Source: Lathyrus oleraceus
Lineage: Eukaryota; Streptophyta; Magnoliopsida; Fabales; Fabaceae
DNA length: 64,000 nt
Direction: 5' to 3'
Assembly: GCF_024323335.1 (NCBI RefSeq)
Contig: NC_066580.1
Coordinates: 85,669,391 to 85,733,390 of the forward strand
Each line of letters starts with the position of its first letter. Within the stretch, counting starts at the first letter, position 1. The translations under genes were made by a program, and so were the position numbers. The notes under the pieces were generated by a model. The model was not told the DNA's origin. It was given only the letters and a program-made list of their open reading frames with translations, and did not search any database. Below, one piece after another: positions 45,506 to 59,400 of the stretch.

Positions 45506-48500
45506 TGATGACTCAAGTGCAGATGAACTGACCCTTGATGAACTTGCTGCAGCCTATAAGAAGCTGTGTACCACCAGTGCAGAAGTGCGTGCACAAGGAG
45601 AAAAGCAGAAGAAACTCATCAAGGAACTGGAAGATGAGAGACAGAAGCAACCGTCTGTCATAGAGGGTCTAAATGGTGAGATAGCCCTGCTGACCTCCAA
45701 GCTGAATCAGATGACTAAATTCATCAGAATGATGAATAAGGGAACTGACACCTTGGAAGAGATTCTAAAGGTGGGACAACAGTCTGGAACCAAATCTGGC
45801 CTAGGATTTGGGAAAATATCCTCAGCTGAACACAAACGCCCAAAGGCTAAAGTTCATAAGTTCAAGCGGAAGTCAAAGCCAATGTCTCAACATCGAGGAA
45901 CTAGGATGAATGATCATCAGAAGAGGAAATACCAGGAGTGGAGGTGTCACCACTGTGGTAGGCTTGGTCATATAAAAGCCTTCTGTTACTGGATTCATGG
46001 TTTCCCTAACCAAGCCTCGCATGTCAGGCCTAAGCATAAACCATATAAGCGCTATGTTCCCATCAAGAAGCAACAATGGTATGCTAGGATAGCACACACT
46101 GCTCTAAGGGCTTCTACCAGAGAAGACTGGTACTTTGACAGTGGATGCTCAAGACATATGACTGGTATGGAAAATCTACTGGTGGCTATTCAACCTCACA
46201 CTACCAGCTATGTGACCTTTGGTGATGGTGCCAAAGGAAAAATAAAAGGTGTGGGTAAGTTGGACTGCTCTGGAGTTCCAAAACTGAATAATGTGCTATT
46301 AGTAAGAGGACTAACTGCAAACCTCATCAGCATAAGTCAGCTGTGTGATCAAGGGTTTCATGTTCAGTTTACTAAGGAGCTATGCATTGTGATAAATGGT
46401 GACAATCAGGAAGTTATGAGAGGAACCAGGTCCAAAGATAACTGTTACCTGTGGGAACCTGAAGTCTCTAACTTTTCCACAACATGCTCCTCAGCCAAGG
46501 AAGAACAGGAGGTGAAGCTGTGGCATAGACGTCTTGGACATCTCCACTTACGGGGAATGAAGAAGATCATATCCAAGGAAGCAGTCAGAGGAATTCCAAA
46601 GCTTCTGATTGATGAAGGAAGAGTCTGTGGAGAATGCCAGGTGGGCAAGCAAACTAAGATGTCACATCCGAAGCTGGGACATCCCACAACCTCCAGAGTT
46701 CTGGAACTGTTGCACATGGACTTAATGGGACCTATGCAGGTTGAAAGTCTTGGTGGGAAGAAATATGCTTACGTGGTGGTTGATGACCATTCCAGATACA
46801 CGGGGATAAGCTTCATTAGAGAGAAGTCAGATACATTTGATGTCTTCAAAGACCTGTGCATAAGACTTCAAAGGGAAAAGGACAGTTGTGTGGTCCGGAT
46901 TAGAAGTGATCATGGTACGGAGTTCAAGAATTCCAAGTTTGATGAGTTTTGCTCGTCTAAAGGAATAAGTCATGAGTTCTCCTCCCCTATAACTCCCCAG
47001 CTGAATGGAATAGTTGAAAGAAAAAATAGAACTATTCAAGAATCTGCCAGAGCAATGATTCATGCAAAGAAGCTCCCCATGCACTTTTGGGCTGAAGCAA
47101 TGAATACCGCGTGCTATGTTCACAACAGAGTCACCTTGAGAAAAGGAACCTCCTCCACTCTGTATGAAATATGGAAAGGCAGAAAACCCACTGTGAAGTA
47201 CTTTCATATCTTCGGAAGTAAATGCTACATTCTCACAGATCGTGAACAGAGAAGGAAGCTAGATCCCAAAAGTGACGAGGGTATATTTCTGGGATACTCC
47301 ACTAACAGTAGAGCCTACAGAGTGTTCAACTATAGGACCAATGTCCTGATGGAATCCATAAATGTTATTGTGGACGATAAAGAGGAAGGAACCGATGTCA
47401 TGGAGGATGTTGAAACATTCCTTGACAGTTCAACTGACATTCCATTCAAGTCTGAAGAAGTACAAGAACCTCCTCCTGTATGTGAAGTAGATGCGACCAC
47501 CAAAGTGCCATCTATCAGAATTCAGAAAGACCACCCTAATGATCTTATCATAGGGGATCCCAATAGTGGTGTGACTACCAGGTCACGAGGAATAAGCTCT
47601 AATTCCTACTTTGTATCCAAGGTTGAACCAAAGAATGTGAAAGAAGCCCTGACTGACGAATACTGGATCATTGCCATGCAAGAGGAACTTGAGCAGTTCA
47701 AAAGGAATGAAGTATGGGAGCTAGTTCCAAGACCTGAAGGGACCAACATCATTGGTACCAAGTGGATCTACAAAAACAAATCTGATGAGAAAGGAGTAAT
47801 TACTAGGAATAAAGCAAGACTAGTAGCTCAAGGATACACTCAAGTTGAAGGGGTAGATTTTGATGAGACATTTGCTCCTGTGGCTAGGCTTGAGTCCATC
47901 AGATTGCTGTTGGGGGTAGCATGCATCCTGAAGTTTAAGCTATATCAAATGGATGTGAAGAGTGCATTCTTGAATGGCTACCTGAATGAAGAAGTCTATG
48001 TGGAACAACCTAAAGGGTTCGGTGATCCTAACCAACCTGAGCATGTATACAAGTTGAGGAAAGCCTTGTATGGATTGAAACAAGCACCTAGAGCATGGTA
48101 TGAAAGGTTAACCAAATTTCTGACCTCAAATGGATACAGAAAAGGTGGAATAGATAAAACCTTGTTTGTGAAGGATGAAGAAGGAAAAATCATGATAGCT
48201 CAAATCTATGTGGATGATATAGTCTTTGGTGGAATGTCAGAACAAATGGTTCAACAATTTGTTCACCAGATGCAATCTGAGTTTGAAATGAGTCTAGTTG
48301 GAGAACTGACCTATTTCCTTGGAATGCAAGTAAACCAAATGGAGGACTCTATGTTTCTCTCCCAAAGCAAGTATGCCAAGAACATAGTTAAGAAGTTTGG
48401 TATGGATAATGCTAGGCACAAGAGGACTCCTGCTCCTACTCATCTGAAGTTAACCAAAGATGATGGAGGGCCTAGTGTTGATCAATGCCTGTATAGAAGC

Positions 48501-49157
48501 ATGATAGACAGTCTGATATACCTAACTGCAAGTAGACCTGACATTTCTTATGCAGTTGGAGTGTGTGCTAGATACCAAGCAGAGTCTAAAGTGAGCCACT
48601 TGAATCAAGTCAAAAGGATTCTCAAGTACATCAATGGGACTTGTGACTATAGGATGTTGTACTCTCATGGGTCTGAGGCTGTCCTATATGGGTACTGTGA
48701 TGCTGACTGGGCTGGGAGTGCTGATGACAGAAAAAGCACATCAGGAGGATGTTTCTTCTTGGGAGACAATCTCATATCCTGGTTCAGCAAGAAGCAAAAT
48801 TGTGTATCTCTGTCCACTGCAGAGGCTGAATACATAGCTGCTGGAAGAAGTTGTTCCCAACTGGTTTGGATGAAACAGCTGCTCACTGAGTACAATGTCA
48901 CTCAAAATGTCATGACATTGTTCTGTGATAATCTCAGTGCCATCAATATCTCCAAGAATCCCATCCAACACAGTAGGACCAAGCATATTGACATTAGGCA
49001 CCACTTCATCAGAGATCTGGTGGAAGACAAGGTGATCACTTTGGAACATGTAGCCACGGATCTTCAACTGGCTGACATATTTACAAAGGCTCTGGATGCT
49101 ACTCAGTTTGAAAACTTAAGGAGCAAACTGGGAATATGTCTCTCTGAGACCTTATAG
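45483..49157 (+). CDS. Maximus/SIRE-like pol (protease, integrase, RT, RNase H)
   Basis: The frame is open from about 45462 to TAG 49155. In copia order it has a coiled-coil-like linker, a second CCHC knuckle ([14 protein letters not shown], about 45946-45990), protease with [10 protein letters not shown] (46137 onward), and integrase with an HHCC finger ([10 protein letters not shown]...CGEC) and D...D...E core ([25 protein letters not shown]). Reverse transcriptase follows, with [21 protein letters not shown] and YVDD at 48207-48218, and then RNase H ([19 protein letters not shown]...ADIFTKAL). There is no internal stop over about 1225 residues, so this frame looks potentially functional. 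No start codon of its own is expected, since in the family gag and pol form one ORF. The start given is approximate. Confidence 0.92.
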   Translation, partial: PTSVCASDDDSSADELTLDELAAAYKKLCTTSAEVRAQGEKQKKLIKELEDERQKQPSVIEGLNGEIALLTSKLNQMTKFIRMMNKGTDTLEEILKVGQQSGTKSGLGFGKISSAEHKRPKAKVHKFKRKSKPMSQHRGTRMNDHQKRKYQEWRCHHCGRLGHIKAFCYWIHGFPNQASHVRPKHKPYKRYVPIKKQQWYARIAHTALRASTREDWYFDSGCSRHMTGMENLLVAIQPHTTSYVTFGDGAKGKIKGVGKLDCSGVPKLNNVLLVRGLTANLISISQLCDQGFHVQFTKELCIVINGDNQEVMRGTRSKDNCYLWEPEVSNFSTTCSSAKEEQEVKLWHRRLGHLHLRGMKKIISKEAVRGIPKLLIDEGRVCGECQVGKQTKMSHPKLGHPTTSRVLELLHMDLMGPMQVESLGGKKYAYVVVDDHSRYTGISFIREKSDTFDVFKDLCIRLQREKDSCVVRIRSDHGTEFKNSKFDEFCSSKGISHEFSSPITPQLNGIVERKNRTIQESARAMIHAKKLPMHFWAEAMNTACYVHNRVTLRKGTSSTLYEIWKGRKPTVKYFHIFGSKCYILTDREQRRKLDPKSDEGIFLGYSTNSRAYRVFNYRTNVLMESINVIVDDKEEGTDVMEDVETFLDSSTDIPFKSEEVQEPPPVCEVDATTKVPSIRIQKDHPNDLIIGDPNSGVTTRSRGISSNSYFVSKVEPKNVKEALTDEYWIIAMQEELEQFKRNEVWELVPRPEGTNIIGTKWIYKNKSDEKGVITRNKARLVAQGYTQVEGVDFDETFAPVARLESIRLLLGVACILKFKLYQMDVKSAFLNGYLNEEVYVEQPKGFGDPNQPEHVYKLRKALYGLKQAPRAWYERLTKFLTSNGYRKGGIDKTLFVKDEEGKIMIAQIYVDDIVFGGMSEQMVQQFVHQMQSEFEMSLVGELTYFLGMQVNQMEDSMFLSQSKYAKNIVKKFGMDNARHKRTPAPTHLKLTKDDGGPSVDQCLYRSMIDSLIYLTASRPDISYAVGVCARYQAESKVSHLNQVKRILKYINGTCDYRMLYSHGSEAVLYGYCDADWAGSADDRKSTSGGCFFLGDNLISWFSKKQNCVSLSTAEAEYIAAGRSCSQLVWMKQLLTEYNVTQNVMTLFCDNLSAINISKNPIQHSRTKHIDIRHHFIRDLVEDKVITLEHVATDLQLADIFTKALDATQFENLRSKLGICLSETL

Positions 49158-49836
49158 CAACCACTGATGTTTGGGATGTATTGTTTAATATCTCTGCCTA
49201 TTAAACAATTGGTTCTATGCTCTGATTGGTCAACAAATCATAGCTATGCTACTTGCAACAAGTGTGGCTATAAGAGGGTAAGGAGACACCCTATCGTGAG
49301 AAGGCCAATGTACCTGCATGAGTTCAAGGATGATGTTCATGCAGGAGTGATTCTGGATGTCAGAAACAAAATCATGGCATCTGATATGGTGGTACCTACT
49401 GTAAAGCAAAAGTGGGTGATTACTTGATCAAAGTTGTGAAGCAAGATCAAGTGGATGTTAACTTGGTTGAAACTGTGAAGTAAAACCAAGTCTGGAACTC
49501 TGTCATTGTTCTCTGGCTACGTTGTTGGCTTTGGCAACATTTTTGACAAAAAAGGGGAGTAATAACCAACCACCACCCCTGACAAACAGAGTGGGTCTCT
49601 ACAACAGACTCTCATGACAGATCCGAAGATTCCCTCCCCTGCAGCTGCTGTGTGTTGAAGTTTAGATTTAACTTCTGTATGTGTGTGCTGCTGTGTGAAG
49701 TTTTTATTTAACTTCCATGTGTGTGAGTGTGCTGCCACTCTGAGTGTATTAGCTAGTATTATTTCCTGCTAGGTGTGTGATTCCGCTGCTATGAACTCTG
49801 TTATGGAGATCAAAGTGTTTTAGCCAAAAAATTGCC
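49158..49836 (+). other. Non-coding region between copia pol and polypurine tract
   Basis: A short open frame (49167-49427) has no recognisable domain. The region is much shorter than the env-like ORF of soybean SIRE1. No gene is supported. Confidence 0.6.
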
Positions 49837-49848
49837 AAAGGGGGAGTT
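49837..49848 (+). promoter_or_regulatory. Polypurine tract, copia element
   Basis: AAAGGGGGAGTT lies directly before the 3' LTR. Confidence 0.85.
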
Positions 49849-51295
49849 TGTAGGTGTTTAATTGGCTGCATTATATGGTAAAACACTAGCTGGTTACTAA
49901 TGTCTTGACTGATGTCATGACATGGTATGTATGTGTGACTACATTGTAGGTTAGAATATCTAACTGTACTCTGATGTCTTGACTGATGTCATGACACACT
50001 TGAGTAGTCATTGCAGGATTAGCTAACACATGGTTTATTGAATGTCAAACTGGATGCTGTGACATTCATACCTGTCAGCAGATACTAAGGAATAGAACAG
50101 CTGGTGTTCTGTTAGAACTTAGTATTTATTTCCAGTCTGGTTATCAAGGAAAGACCAGACCTGGCATAAGGCCTACTGACTGAATGTCAAACTGGATGTT
50201 ATGACATTCATCATTGACAACAGCTACTGAACATTAGACAGAGTGGTGTTCTGCTATACTTCAGCATGTAACTTAGTTTGTTCTTCAAGAGAATAACAGA
50301 ACTAACTTAAGGCCAAATGTGTAAATGTTAAGTTGGACACTTTGACATTTATTAATGTAAGTTGTTACTGTAGTATGGTCATTTTGATCATGTACAGGTC
50401 AGCAAAACTGTACAGTCTATTTTCTGGAAAAACAGACTCAGCATATGGACCTTGATGTCAAGCTGAATGTCGTGACATTCATTCCTGACAGCATATGCTA
50501 TATTGTAGGTTGTTCAGTTTTCTGTTTCAGCTTTTTCTCAGGCTATTCTTCAGGGATTCAACAGCTGAGAGAAAATCCAGGAAATCAACAACCAAGCTAC
50601 ATTTAATGAACCTAACAAATAGCCTATTTGTTAGTAACCTAAATGTTGAATTTATGGGAACTCGAGTGACCTTAAATTCAGGAGAATACAGGTGCAAAAG
50701 CCCAGGTACTGCAATATAAAAGGAAGGCGTTCCTTCATTCAGTTTCAGGGATTTTGTGGCGTGAAGATTTTGTGTGTCCATCATACTTCACTGCTGTATT
50801 TTTGTGAGTCTTGTATTAGACGTATCTTGTAAGCCAGGCCATTATCAAGTAGATGATTGCTGTGGCATAGGGTGTTCATTGAGTTGTAAGTATTGTATCG
50901 CTCAAAGCTTTTAAGCGTGAGTGCTGTGTATCCCGATTAAAGCTGTGAAGCACAATCAAGAGTTGTTTGAAGTGTGACTTCAACTTGTCTTTAATATTGA
51001 TTAAAGGTAGTAATCACTGAGGTGATTGTGGGGGAGTAAGATTGAAATTGCATTGGGTAGGGATTAAGTGATAAGTTGTAAACGGGTGAGTTTAGCTTTG
51101 AATTGATACTACTAATAGTGGATTTCCTCCCTGGCTTGGTAGCCCCCAGATGTAGGTCATGTTGGACTGAACTGGGTAAACAATTACATGTGTTATTTAC
51201 TGCACTTACGTTTATTTCTGCATAATTCCTGTCTGTGCAGAATTGGATGTCATAACAATCCGTGTGACATCTAATGTCTGATAACTAGAATTTCA
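49849..51295 (+). mobile_element. Maximus/SIRE-like 3' LTR
   Basis: 1447 bp, co-linear with 42987-44458. It lacks about 25 bp present in the 5' LTR at about 44173-44197, between short GTGAG/GTAAG repeats. Confidence 0.92.
50715..50721 (+). promoter_or_regulatory. TATA box in the copia 3' LTR
   Basis: AATATAAAAGGAAGG. Confidence 0.6.
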
Positions 51296-51300
51296 GTTAT

Positions 51301-52831
51301 GATCAAATGATTGCCAAGCGTGCATGGAAGTTCAACATGCCATAACTTTTAATCAAAAACTCCAAATTGAACCACTCTTTTTGCAATATGCTTGTCATGA
51401 CCAATATTTTCCAAATCAACCATTGCATTGCATGAAAATAGCTCACATGATCAAGTGTCCATTCAAGTGCATTTTGGAGGGAAAATGGAGAATTCAAATT
51501 TGGTGAATCACATGAGCAAAATAACAATTCCATGTGGTTTATTGGATCATTTTAAGTGCATTGGAACCATGCATGGGCACTGTTCACGTGCATATTTGCC
51601 ATGCTACACACACTTGCTAATTTTGCATTTCACCTCTCATTTCACTAATCTCAATTAACCAATGCTTAGTGATAATTTCGGTGTGATTAACAGGTGGTAT
51701 AAATACTAAATCATAACAGAATTTCACAGGAATCACATTCTAGATCTGAAATTTCACATTCCCTCCAAAAATTCTCTCAATTGGAACTTGAATTTTCTTC
51801 ACATAACTCATCAATATTATTGCATAATCGTGTTCAGCATGGATCATTGATGAAGAATCAATAGCTGGTTTCCAGAATTTGGCCAAGAATCAAGCAAATC
51901 ATGCACAAACTCATGAACATGGAAGCTTCAAATTAAGCAAGATCCAAGCCTTTTCAAGTGTCAATTCGTGTACCAGACTGCATAGCAAGGTTGAGGAAGG
52001 AGATTTGGAGCTGGAGGAAGCTTGAATCCACTGTTTCAACTCACTGCTCTTCAAAGAGGTTGGAATTCGAATCTCTTGTTTCTTCATTTTCTTGCCATGA
52101 TCTTGTGGGGTTTTTAATGCTGATGATTCTGATATTAATAGATTTTAATTTGGCTAAGTATTGAGTGAGATATGCTGAGTTGAAGTTTTGGTTGCAATTA
52201 TGTTTTCATTCGATCCATGGGTTTCAGTGAGAATTAGGCTTAATGATTGTTGGATTCATGCTCCTGGTAACGAGACCTTTCGATCCATATATAACATGTA
52301 AAATTCTGGAAAAAAATGATGAATCTGCGCCGTGCATTGGCCGGAGAAGACGACCGAAATTACTATTCCGGCCGTCTGGTTCGTTAGCTAGGGTTTTCAG
52401 TTCACGCGCCTGTAACCTTTGCCTCACCAGTACGATTCCTTGTGCTTGCTATTTCATTTTTTCACTTTTTGATTTCCACTTAGCCAAACGCAGCGTTTGA
52501 GCTAGCGCGCATGAATCATCAAAACCTCGGTTCGATCCTAGCCTGACTTATTTCCATTTTATTCCAATTATTTTCCAGCGCCCTTGTAAGCTCATGTACA
52601 TGAGTTCGAGCCTTGCCTAGAGCACCTTTTCCATGTTATTTTCCAGCGCTTCTTTGACCTTGTGTCCTGTGTTCAACTCCTGGCTATTGCATGTTTCCAT
52701 TTCATTTCCATTAACAGTTTCCAATTGATTTTCATTATTTCATCATTATTTCATCAACTTGCAAAAATCACTAAAAATAGAGAACAAATCCAAATTAATT
52801 CAATTTTTTTTCACTTTCTTATTTGGATATC
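51301..52831 (+). mobile_element. Ogre 5' LTR (LTR-C), piece 2
   Basis: This continues LTR-C after the copia element (GATCAAATGATTGCC...) and stops at ATATC, where the solo LTR-D is inserted. No gene; short open frames are not conserved. Confidence 0.8.
51698..51705 (+). promoter_or_regulatory. TATA box, Ogre LTR-C
   Basis: GGTATAAATACTAAATC, at a position corresponding to the boxes in LTR-A and LTR-B. Confidence 0.55.
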
Positions 52832-54144
52832 TGTAAGACCCCAATTTTGGCCCTAAGATCCCTCATGGCCCATATCATTCATATCATGGCCTCAAGGATC
52901 ATTGCATGCCTTTGTCCCCTCCTAGTGGGTAGATTGCCTTGTAGGTTTGTTTCTTGATCACCAAGCATACTTTGCATTTGTATATCTTTGCTTTTCATGT
53001 GTTTATCATTCAAAAAGTACAAAAATATTGTCAGTCTAACCTTGTTGCTTGCAGTTGAAGCAATCATCAGCAATTAGGTCAAAATCAGTCATTGGTCAGT
53101 CAAAGCAATGGATGATGGCCATTCTTGTGGAATTTGGGCACCATGATCATTAATCACAAGTTCATACATCTTGAGACATCATTTGGAATCAAGTTCTCAA
53201 GGAATTAGGGTTTGGAATTCATCAGAAGTGCATCAGTCATCCAAAACCCTAGAAAAGTCAACAGACAGTCAACCTTGGTCAACAGTTGATTTAATCAGAG
53301 ATTTGATGGATAGAATTGATTTGAAGGAGTTCATTCATGCTTGTATAAGCCTCATCTATCATGCTCAACCTCATCATGGAAGAAAATCAAGCCAATCAGA
53401 AATTTTTCCAGAAATAGAAAGTGGACCTGTAATTTCAACTGCCAAAAATGGAAACTTCTTGATCTTAAACTTACATCATGATACAAGCTTCAAATGAATT
53501 TTTGCCCAACATGAAAGTTGAAGATCTTGTCTTCCCATTTTCAAAAAGTCCAAGAACATCAAAATCCCATGTGTGGTTGTCAAGATATGATCAATTCATT
53601 TTCACCAATTTTTGAACTTCAAAGGGCCATATCTCCCAAACCATAAGGCCAAATTTGGTGGGGTTTTTTCCTACAAACCACATTTTTCATCCTCTTTCCA
53701 AAAATATAAATTTCATGACCTAAAACCTTACCATTCAAAATGGCATTGTTGGACCTATTCCTTTAAAAATCAAAGTTTGACTCACAGTTGACTTTTTGAT
53801 TTATGGACTTTTTCTCATTTTTGCCAATTGGGAAATGTGTTAAACCATATTTGAAACTTGCTCAAAGTCCTAAACCATCATCATACCACTTTTTTACCAT
53901 CATTTTAACCTAAAATTCAAAGTTGGCAAAAGGTGCAAAAAGGAAGTACATAAGCAAAACACATACAGCATTTTCTGTACAACCACAAGCAGCAATTGGA
54001 ATGTCCTTCTGCAGCCTTTCCAGCCCATAATCATGCAGTCCAACACACCCTCCATTTCACTTGTTCCTCAATTAGCAAAAATGCAAAATGCTCCACTTTG
54101 ACAAAACCTGATTAGTACATGATTTAGCAAGGCTAAACAGAGAA

Positions 54145-54150
54145 TATAAA
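54145..54150 (+). promoter_or_regulatory. TATA box, Ogre LTR-D
   Basis: AGAATATAAAGCTC, 1.3 kb into the LTR. Confidence 0.5.
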
Positions 54151-57100
54151 GCTCATTCTGAGCATTTTTCAACCCTAGTTGGGAGCAGCCACCAAACAGA
54201 AATACACTCTCACTCTCATATGGTATTTTTGGCAAAAAACGAAAATTCTGAAAAACCCTTGAAACCATCGAGCAAGCCTTGCATCCTTCATCATCCAAAC
54301 ATCATTTAGAGCACCTTTGAACCCCCATTCATCACCTGTGACAGCTCCTGCTCACTCTGTTTTCTTCAACCCCTTCATATGGCAGATCGTGATTCCCTCA
54401 ACTCCAAGCGTTCTTGAGCTTAAATAGCTTCATCCTCCATCATTGCAAAGCCAAGGGAACTTCTGTCTGAGCTTAGAATCTTCAAACAACTGCTGCATCT
54501 CCATTTCTTAAAAATCAAGTAAGCATTCGAGTTCAATCATTTGCCATGCTATAGTATGTTTTTGAAAGATCTTTTTATGGTGATTCTAGAGAACTAAAGC
54601 ATGCTTAATTTGGTTGTGTTTTGGCCAAGAAATCTTCATTTCATTTTGTGTGTTCAAACATGATTCTGCTCGATTTACCTTGCTAGCACGGATTTAATGA
54701 AATATGATCCCACATCCTTGATGCCTGATGCTTATTGATGCTGTTAGAGTGTTTGTTTTCTAATTCTGGGCATGTTGATTTTTTAAGATGCATGATGATG
54801 AATGATCACATGCTGCTGTTTGCAACCTGCCCTGCCCAGAATTTCCACGCTTGATTGTTTGTTTGATTGATTGCTTGATGTTACTTGATGATTAACAATG
54901 CCATGTTGAATGCTGTTGTGGGGTTTGGTTGAATCATGTTTGTTTGATGTGGTTGAACATGAGCATGTGCCCTGCTAGTAGAAACCCTAAGGTCTGCATG
55001 AGAATCCAGAAATTGTGAAGTTCATTGGCTGGTTGTTGCTTGTATTTGTATGAGCATATTGTTATTGCTGTGATGATTTGTATGCTGTAACTGATAATGA
55101 ATGCTTGCTGCTGTTCAAACCTGACCATTGCCCAAAAAACCATTTGATTTATGCTGAATGCTGTTGTTTGTTGGCTGTGTGAGCATCACCATGAAAACCA
55201 TGCTGCATTTTTTTTAAAACCCTCATTGATTTGTCAAGGCTATGCTGTTGGGTGGTGTGGTCGAATCATGTTGTTTAATGTTTGTTGATACCATGAAGAT
55301 AATACCATGCTGTTGTTTATTTGGTTTGGTTGATAAATAATGATGAATGTGTGATTGGTGATGAACCATGTTGCTGTTGCTGCCAATGCCATGATTAGTT
55401 TGTTGCTGTCCATTTGATGTTATTTTGATAGATTACATGAGAAACAATACTGAATGCCATGCGGATTAAAACCTTGCTGCAGTTTTGAATTCCCATGATT
55501 ATGTTGTTTTGCTGTTAATGTTCATTGCCATATGCTGGATATGTTTTGTTCATGTCCATGGATGATCGTTGTTTGAAAGTGAATGCTGATTGTTCACAAC
55601 TGCCAGGCTAATTGAACCAGGCTGCTGCTACAGCCAAGCACATAAACCTTAGCCATTTCCAAGATTCATATTGGCTGCTGTTATCTGTTATTTGCATGAA
55701 CCATTTCCATTTGCTTTGCTTTTGTTTGGTGGTCGAATTTTGTTGTGATGATGATGAATATAAGCTGCCATGCTAATTATGCTATGCTGTTGTATGCTTG
55801 GTCTAGTTTGGTCCATAATGTTGATTGCTTGAATGAACCCTGCTGCTGTTTTTTTTAACAGAAAACCCTAAGGTTGCCCATGGAAAACCATATGTTATGT
55901 ATTACATGCTGTTGTCTGTTTGTTATGAGAACATTCCCATGCCATGCTTTTGAATAATGTTTGGATCGAATTTTGATTGCTGAAAATGATGTTGCTGTTG
56001 CATATGTCCTGCTGATGGAAAACTTCAAGCTTGCTCATAAAATCCACATGCTGTTTGTTTGGTTGTTTGTTTGTTGGGATTTTAATTGATGATGTTGAGG
56101 AACACAAAATGCCATGATGAACATATACTGCTGTTTGAAACCCCATGAATATCCCAGGAAATCCATATGAGACATGTTGCCTGCTATTGTTGGTATTTGC
56201 ATGAACACGTTGTAACTGTTATGCTATCAACCATGCTGTAAATTAATGATGAACTTGATACCATGAACATTGCTGTTGTTCAAACTTGCCCTGTCCAGAA
56301 ATTCCATTTGTTTTTGTTGTTGGTTGATGAATGATGCTATTACCATACTATGGAAACATCGATTGATTGTTGAATGTTAGTGATGATATTGTTACTGCTG
56401 TTTCATGGCCGTGTTTCATTGTTGAGGTTGGATATGTTGGTCATTCATGGTTTAGTGTTTGATTGATGAGGATGCATGCATGTTGCTGCCAAACCCTAAT
56501 ACTGTATGAATGTTGCCCAGAACATGGATTTCAATTGGTTGTTTTTGTTGGTTCTCCATGCGTGTACTGTTTCATTGAAAATGGGCCAATCACAATATTT
56601 CATTGCCATGCCTAAAACTGTGTCGTTTGGTTTAGTGGGAAGCATATTTACACAAATGCCACGCTGTTGACTTTGTTTGACTTGTTGCCATGTTAACTTG
56701 TTCATGCTTATTCCAATTATTACCTCATCTTCAAAAATTAATTTCTCATTCAATTTTCATCCAAAAATCCTGAAATTTTTTTTCATCATGATCACAATTG
56801 AGTCTAGTATTTTATGGTGAATTTTAATTAATTTTCCATGTTCTGGATTTTAAATGATAAATGATTTCTCAACATGTATGCCAAAATGTTACATTGTGCC
56901 ATTTCAATTGTGAAATTCTCATGACATATCCTTTGAGCTTGAAATTTTTTGTGGTGAAACTAGACACATTGACCTTTGTTTCCATATAGACTTTGTGCAT
57001 TTCCCATTTATGGTTTGTGAGCTTTGAATTTTTGAAGTTATGTGTTACATTTGGTGTCATACCATGATCATGTATTTTCACAAATTTTGTTCACACACTT

Positions 57101-58683
57101 CCCCACATCCAAATGACTCCAAATTTTGCATGAATGATCTCTTGTATGTCTAATTGATGTATGAATTTTCTTGGAATTAATCTTGCTGTTTTCCATTTGA
57201 TTGAGAATTTTCTTCCATACTTGGTCATTTGTTGACTTTTTGTGCTATGCCTTGCCAAATCTTTTGTGAAATTCTCAAATCTTATTGTATGTTCATGAAA
57301 TTTCATATGTGATAACTAGACACCTCAAGCTTTGCATTGGTGTTAATCTCATTCATTTCTCTTCTGTTTTCAAATTGATATGATTTTTTGAAGTTGACCC
57401 ATGCTTGTTGACTTTCACCATGCTTACTTGAATTTGATTTGACTTCATGATTTTATTTGACTACCTTCCTCTCATCCAAATGCCATGAAATTTTACATGC
57501 TTACCATGTTAGATGTTAGGATTGAGTGTGATTTATTTCATGATTTTTGAAATTGTTTGAGTTGACTTTTGAATGAAGTCTTTGCTGTTGACTTTTGTAT
57601 GCTTCTCTTGCCATGCTTTGCATCCTTGTGCATATGAAATGACCATGATGCATGATATAATTATGAATCCAATTGGGAATGCTTCTTGAATATTTAGTCT
57701 TGGTTTGGGTTGACTTTTCCTTGCTGCCTTGACTTTTTCTTTCATCTGTGACCCTAGGCTAGCCCTAGTGGTCTTCTAAGCTTATGTTGAGTTCATCTGT
57801 TTCAGGTTAAGCACCAGTGCCTTGAGGATCATTCAAATATTTGTTTGAGTTGAATTATATGATTTGCTAACCTTTGTTTTGCAGGTGACTCATATGCTTG
57901 AGTCTTTGTGCCTTGCACAATTGGTCCCTCTGTGGTTGACTATTGGTTATTTCCTTTTGATTTTGACTGTTGGTCTGTTTGCTAATAAGTTTGACTTTTG
58001 CAGGTACTTTAGTTGCCTAAGTTCTTTGAACTTGATTGCTTGCTTTGCTTTTTAGCATTTTTGCTTTGAGGTATAAATATTTCTTCTTCATGTAGTCTGG
58101 AGACCCGGTCTGTTATTTGACCGGGCAAGCTGTCTGAAGTCCTCCTTAAGAGGCAATGCCTGTGTTTGTTTATATTTGTCCCAAGCAGGAAAAGTCCTTC
58201 AAGTAAGGCAATTGGTGGAAGGTAGGGATAAGCAATCTATCCCCCACTATTCAGTGTGTCCTCTCTTTTCTCCCATTACATGGTTGAAGCATTGAGATAA
58301 ATACCCAAGATCTAATCGAGTCAATAAAGGGGAAAGAGTTCCATCTTTCTGAACTCCCCCACTTTCTATTTGATGCTCTCTCTGATCTGAGATAGAAGCA
58401 ATGAGGCACACCCCTCATCTCCTTTTCATCTGCTTCACCTGAGCCCCTCAATGGCCAGGTTAAGAGCGACCTTCACCCATTACAGTGGACTTTTAAAGTC
58501 AAACCCTCTTGTGTGAGCCCCTCATTGTTTGGCTATAGAGTGTGCTGTTTGCTATTCATTGATTGATTGATTGCTTCATATGCACTTGCTTGCCTATATG
58601 CTATGCATTTATCATCATCATCAATTGCCATTAGTGCATGATCATCTCATTTGTTTTGTGATGCTATCATTGTTGTTTGCCCA

Positions 58684-59400
58684 TTGAGGACAATTGTAAG
58701 TCCATTGCTTTGGCATTTGCTCCTATGACATGGAAGTGAGTATAAGACCATCACTTTGGCCACTCATCTTATCTCTGCTCATTGCTTTGTTTATTTGTAT
58801 GTGAGGATACAACTGTAAGTCCCTGCAAGTTGGCGTTTGTTATCCTAGGATCATACTGTGGATGTTAGAGTAAGCCCAGACAGATTGGCATCTTACATCC
58901 ATGTTTTGCTTTGTCTATGTGAGGATACAGCTATAAGTCCCTGCAAGTTGGCATCTGTTCTCCTGTGATCATAAGTTGATTTGCTTGATTGTATGAGAAA
59001 TTGCAATTGTAAGTCCCTGCAAGTTGGCATTTGCTTTCTCATCATCTCATGTTGCATTGTTCTTGTATGTGAGGATCCTTGTAAGTCCCTGCAATGAGGC
59101 ATTGGTATTCCTATGAGCATCTGTGGAGTTAACCTAGGTCCAGATAGATTGGCAGTTGACTTCCATATTTCATCTTTGTTTTTCTTTTGAGGAGATTAGT
59201 GTAAGTCCATTGAGTGGCATCTGATATCCATTTCTGTTTTAGGAGACTGGTGTAAATCCATCTATTGGTATCCGGTATCCGCCTTTTATTTCTTTGTTTG
59301 AGGAGATTAGTGTAAGACCATTGAGTGGCTTCTGACATCCCGTTTTGTTTTAGGAGATTGGTATAAGACCAGTGATTGGCATCCGGTATCCGCCTTTCTG
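58684..59400 (+). repeat. About 12 degenerate GTAAGTCC...TTGGCAT modules
   Basis: Modules of roughly 35-75 bp have the form GAGGATA-N-GTAAGTCC-N-TTGGCATYTG-N-TATCC and alternate two subtypes (CCCTGCAAGTTGGC and CCATTGAGTGGC). A shorter version with three modules is at 61971-62105 in LTR-C. Confidence 0.75.

Larger units (their letters stand above)
42987..51295 (+). mobile_element. Complete Ty1/copia Maximus/SIRE-like element
   Basis: 8309 bp with LTRs of 1472 and 1447 bp and a perfect 5-bp duplication GTTAT (42982-42986 and 51296-51300). Gag is damaged, while pol is open over 1200 codons. About 680 bp of non-coding sequence between pol and the polypurine tract replaces the env-like ORF found in some SIRE elements. 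The LTRs differ by a few percent by eye, including a roughly 25-bp deletion in the 3' LTR. The element sits inside an Ogre LTR. Confidence 0.93.

Noticed and set aside
49167..49427. Env-like ORF of the copia element.
   Set aside because: It is only 86 codons with no domain, signal peptide or membrane segment, so at most a remnant.
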